From the NCBI GenBank assembly GCA_028718575.1, contig JAQULN010000043.1, forward strand, positions 1 to 6,260: a stretch of 6,260 nt of DNA. The letters are read 5' to 3'. The notes below the pieces were generated by a model. That model did no database searches. It was not told where the DNA came from and saw nothing but the letters and a program-made list of their open reading frames with translations. This document shows positions 5,254 through 6,260 of this stretch, one piece after another. This DNA is from Candidatus Krumholzibacteriia bacterium (GTDB lineage: Bacteria; Krumholzibacteriota; Krumholzibacteriia; LZORAL124-64-63). Every line of letters starts with the position of its first letter. Positions within the stretch are counted from its first letter, which is position 1. A program made the translations under genes and the position numbers.

Positions 5254-5826
5254 GTGGATCTGTTGGCGAGTCTGGAGCGAGTTGTGCTCGAGCGACAGAG
5301 CGAACTCCGAGAGCTCGCAGAACTAGGCTACCAGGATGCCGCCGGCGATCCGACCTATCTGACCGCCAAGCGCGAGCTTGAGCGACTGTTCATGGCACTG
5401 TCGCGGGATCGCAAGGGCTTGCGCGTGGACGTTGCAGCCGGTGCGGTCTGGGGATTCCAGGACGAGATCGCCCGCACAGGCAAGCTCGATCGCTGGAGCG
5501 GGTGGCTGACCGCAGCGCATCACGTCGGGCCCTGCGATCTGATGCTGCTCGGTCGCTATCAGGAAGATCTGCTCGGCGGCAGTACGACCTGGGTTTGGGG
5601 CGAGCGTCTGTTCTGGCAAACTGACCGCATGGGCCTTTCTGTCGAATCACTCCTGGACGAAGACCGGCACCATCGCTACGCCGGCGTCTTCGAGTACCGA
5701 GCCGGCACAGATCTGTGGATCCATCTGACGCTCGGCAGCGATTTCGAGCGCGACCGAGAGGGAAGCCTTCTGGCCGGCTTGGGAGTCAAATGGAGCCACT
5801 CGCGAGAACGAATTCTCGCCCCGTAG
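5254..5826 (+). CDS. Outer-membrane beta-barrel-like protein, probably N-terminally truncated
   Basis: The frame is open from 5227 and its first possible start is the GTG at 5254, giving 190 residues. Residues about 1-50 are a charged, Leu/Glu-rich helix, likely a coiled coil. From residue 57 the sequence has about eight alternating amphipathic strands with aromatic girdle residues: 57-68, 80-91, 95-104, 113-123, 126-135, 141-149, 153-164 and 170-181. These are joined by charged turns and end in GLGVKW plus a short tail, as in outer-membrane barrels. The best readable segment is HRYAGVFEYRAGTDLWIHLTLGSDFE cut between strands near residue 150. No signal peptide precedes it, and a barrel cannot reach the outer membrane without one. 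The start therefore looks lost, and this may be the C-terminal half of a longer barrel protein or a pseudogene. The substrate is unknown. A hairpin follows the stop. Confidence 0.6.
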   Translation: MDLLASLERVVLERQSELRELAELGYQDAAGDPTYLTAKRELERLFMALSRDRKGLRVDVAAGAVWGFQDEIARTGKLDRWSGWLTAAHHVGPCDLMLLGRYQEDLLGGSTTWVWGERLFWQTDRMGLSVESLLDEDRHHRYAGVFEYRAGTDLWIHLTLGSDFERDREGSLLAGLGVKWSHSRERILAP

Positions 5827-5832
5827 ATCAAT

Positions 5833-5849
5833 TGCGGTCAGCTACCGCA
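5833..5849 (+). terminator. Weak hairpin after the barrel gene
   Basis: TGCGGT (5833-5838) and ACCGCA (5844-5849) form a perfect 6-bp stem with a five-base loop, starting seven bases after the TAG at 5824-5826. No T-tract follows, so it is at most a weak or factor-assisted terminator or a 3'-end protecting stem. Confidence 0.3.
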
Positions 5850-5949
5850 GGCGGCAGGAGGGAGGCCGGCGACATGAACCATATCGATAGTAGAATTCAT
5901 CTTAGATAAGACCAGCAACAATTTTCGAGGCACAACGGGATTATTGCGA

Positions 5950-5955
5950 TATAAT
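5950..5955 (+). promoter_or_regulatory. Probable -10 box for the gene at 6005
   Basis: A perfect TATAAT lies at 5950-5955 inside an AT-richer part of the intergenic region 5827-6004. Transcription would start near 5962, giving a leader of about 43 nt to the ATG at 6005. No good -35 box is seen 16-18 bases upstream (bases 5927-5932 read GAGGCA) and the extended TG motif is absent. An activator or alternative sigma factor may therefore be needed. Confidence 0.45.
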
Positions 5956-6004
5956 TAGGTGCTTTGGGTCCCACACTCACGTCGCCAGTCAAGGAGCCTC
6001 GCCG

Positions 6005-6260
6005 ATGAAATCCGTTCTGCTCGTCAGCCTCGCCCTGCTGCTACCCCTGGCAGCCGCAGCCAACACCGCCTCGCTCGACACTCGGCACATCGACCATCGC
6101 TCAACGCCCAAACTGGAGGTGGCCCCGCAATGGGCTGCCCCTAGCGGCCTTACGCCCGAAGCCACTGCTCGCGAATTCCTTTTGAGCCGCGCCGGCCGGT
6201 TCGAGCTTCCGGCCGACCTCGCGAACCTCGAGCTGGTCGAGGTACGGGAGAGCTTGCTGG
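6005..6260 (+). CDS. Secreted protein with FTP-like peptidase propeptide, 5' part only
   Basis: The gene begins at 6005 and runs off the window after 85 complete codons. Residues 1-19 are a clear signal peptide (MKSVLL, a leucine-rich core, cleavage around AAA-N20). Residues about 50-85 (TPEATAREFL, FELPADLANLELVEVRESLL) resemble the fungalysin/thermolysin propeptide (FTP) motif, which precedes the catalytic domain in secreted M4 and M36 metallopeptidases. The catalytic domain and its HExxH zinc site would lie beyond the window, so the enzyme identity is an inference from the prodomain. AAGGAG at 5991-5996, eight bases before the ATG, fixes the start. The TATAAT at 5950 probably drives it, independently of the barrel gene upstream. 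Confidence 0.7.
   Translation, partial: MKSVLLVSLALLLPLAAAANTASLDTRHIDHRSTPKLEVAPQWAAPSGLTPEATAREFLLSRAGRFELPADLANLELVEVRESLL

Noticed and set aside
1..6260. CRISPR array, tRNA, rRNA or phage/defence cassette
   Set aside because: No regularly spaced direct repeats, no cloverleaf or rRNA-like stretch, and no nuclease, helicase, integrase or toxin-antitoxin motifs were seen in the credible reading frames.

Overview
The window comes from a GC-rich bacterium. Several things suggest a Gram-negative cell envelope: an eight-strand outer-membrane-barrel-like sequence, a secreted beta-propeller protein ending in a FlgD-Ig / type-IX-sorting-like domain, and at least three signal-peptide-like N-termini. 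FlgD-Ig tails on secreted propellers are common in the FCB group and nearby uncultured phyla (Eisenbacteria-, Krumholzibacteriota- or Latescibacterota-like lineages). That placement is an inference from protein style, not something proven by the sequence.

Layout. Bases 1-364 hold no convincing gene. They contain an AT-rich island (about 140-250) full of short inverted repeats, which contrasts with the GC-rich remainder. A small secreted FN3-like protein (365-730) and a 472-residue secreted propeller/FlgD-Ig protein (1021-2439) both lie on the minus strand. Between them is a strong intrinsic terminator (921-963) belonging to the propeller gene, plus a possible promoter for the small gene. The propeller gene has the clearest promoter in the window (TTGACA / TACAAT, 18-bp spacer) and a leader of about 93 nt with a perfect hairpin. 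Divergent from it on the plus strand are a carboxymuconolactone-decarboxylase-fold protein (2637-2978) and a GH20 beta-N-acetylhexosaminidase (3073-4782). The hexosaminidase has its catalytic motifs and a long low-complexity insert between its two domains.

The GH20 gene ends stop-to-stop against a convergent minus-strand gene for a YbjN-like protein (4777-5235). Immediately upstream of that gene, on the plus strand, is a barrel sequence without a signal peptide (5254-5826). Both genes appear to lack normal 5' ends at the same point, so a rearrangement or an assembly junction near 5225-5255 is likely. At the right edge, after an intergenic region with a perfect TATAAT, a secreted protein with an FTP-like peptidase propeptide begins at 6005 and runs off the window.

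The genes do not form an obvious pathway or defence/mobile system. The common theme is envelope and secreted proteins, with a sugar hydrolase and a CMD-family enzyme between them. I found no CRISPR array, rRNA, tRNA or convincing insertion sequence. The most notable signals are the 5' truncation junction near 5240, the GH20 insert, the tandem 3' hairpins at 925-1011 and the dyad-rich AT island at 156-245.
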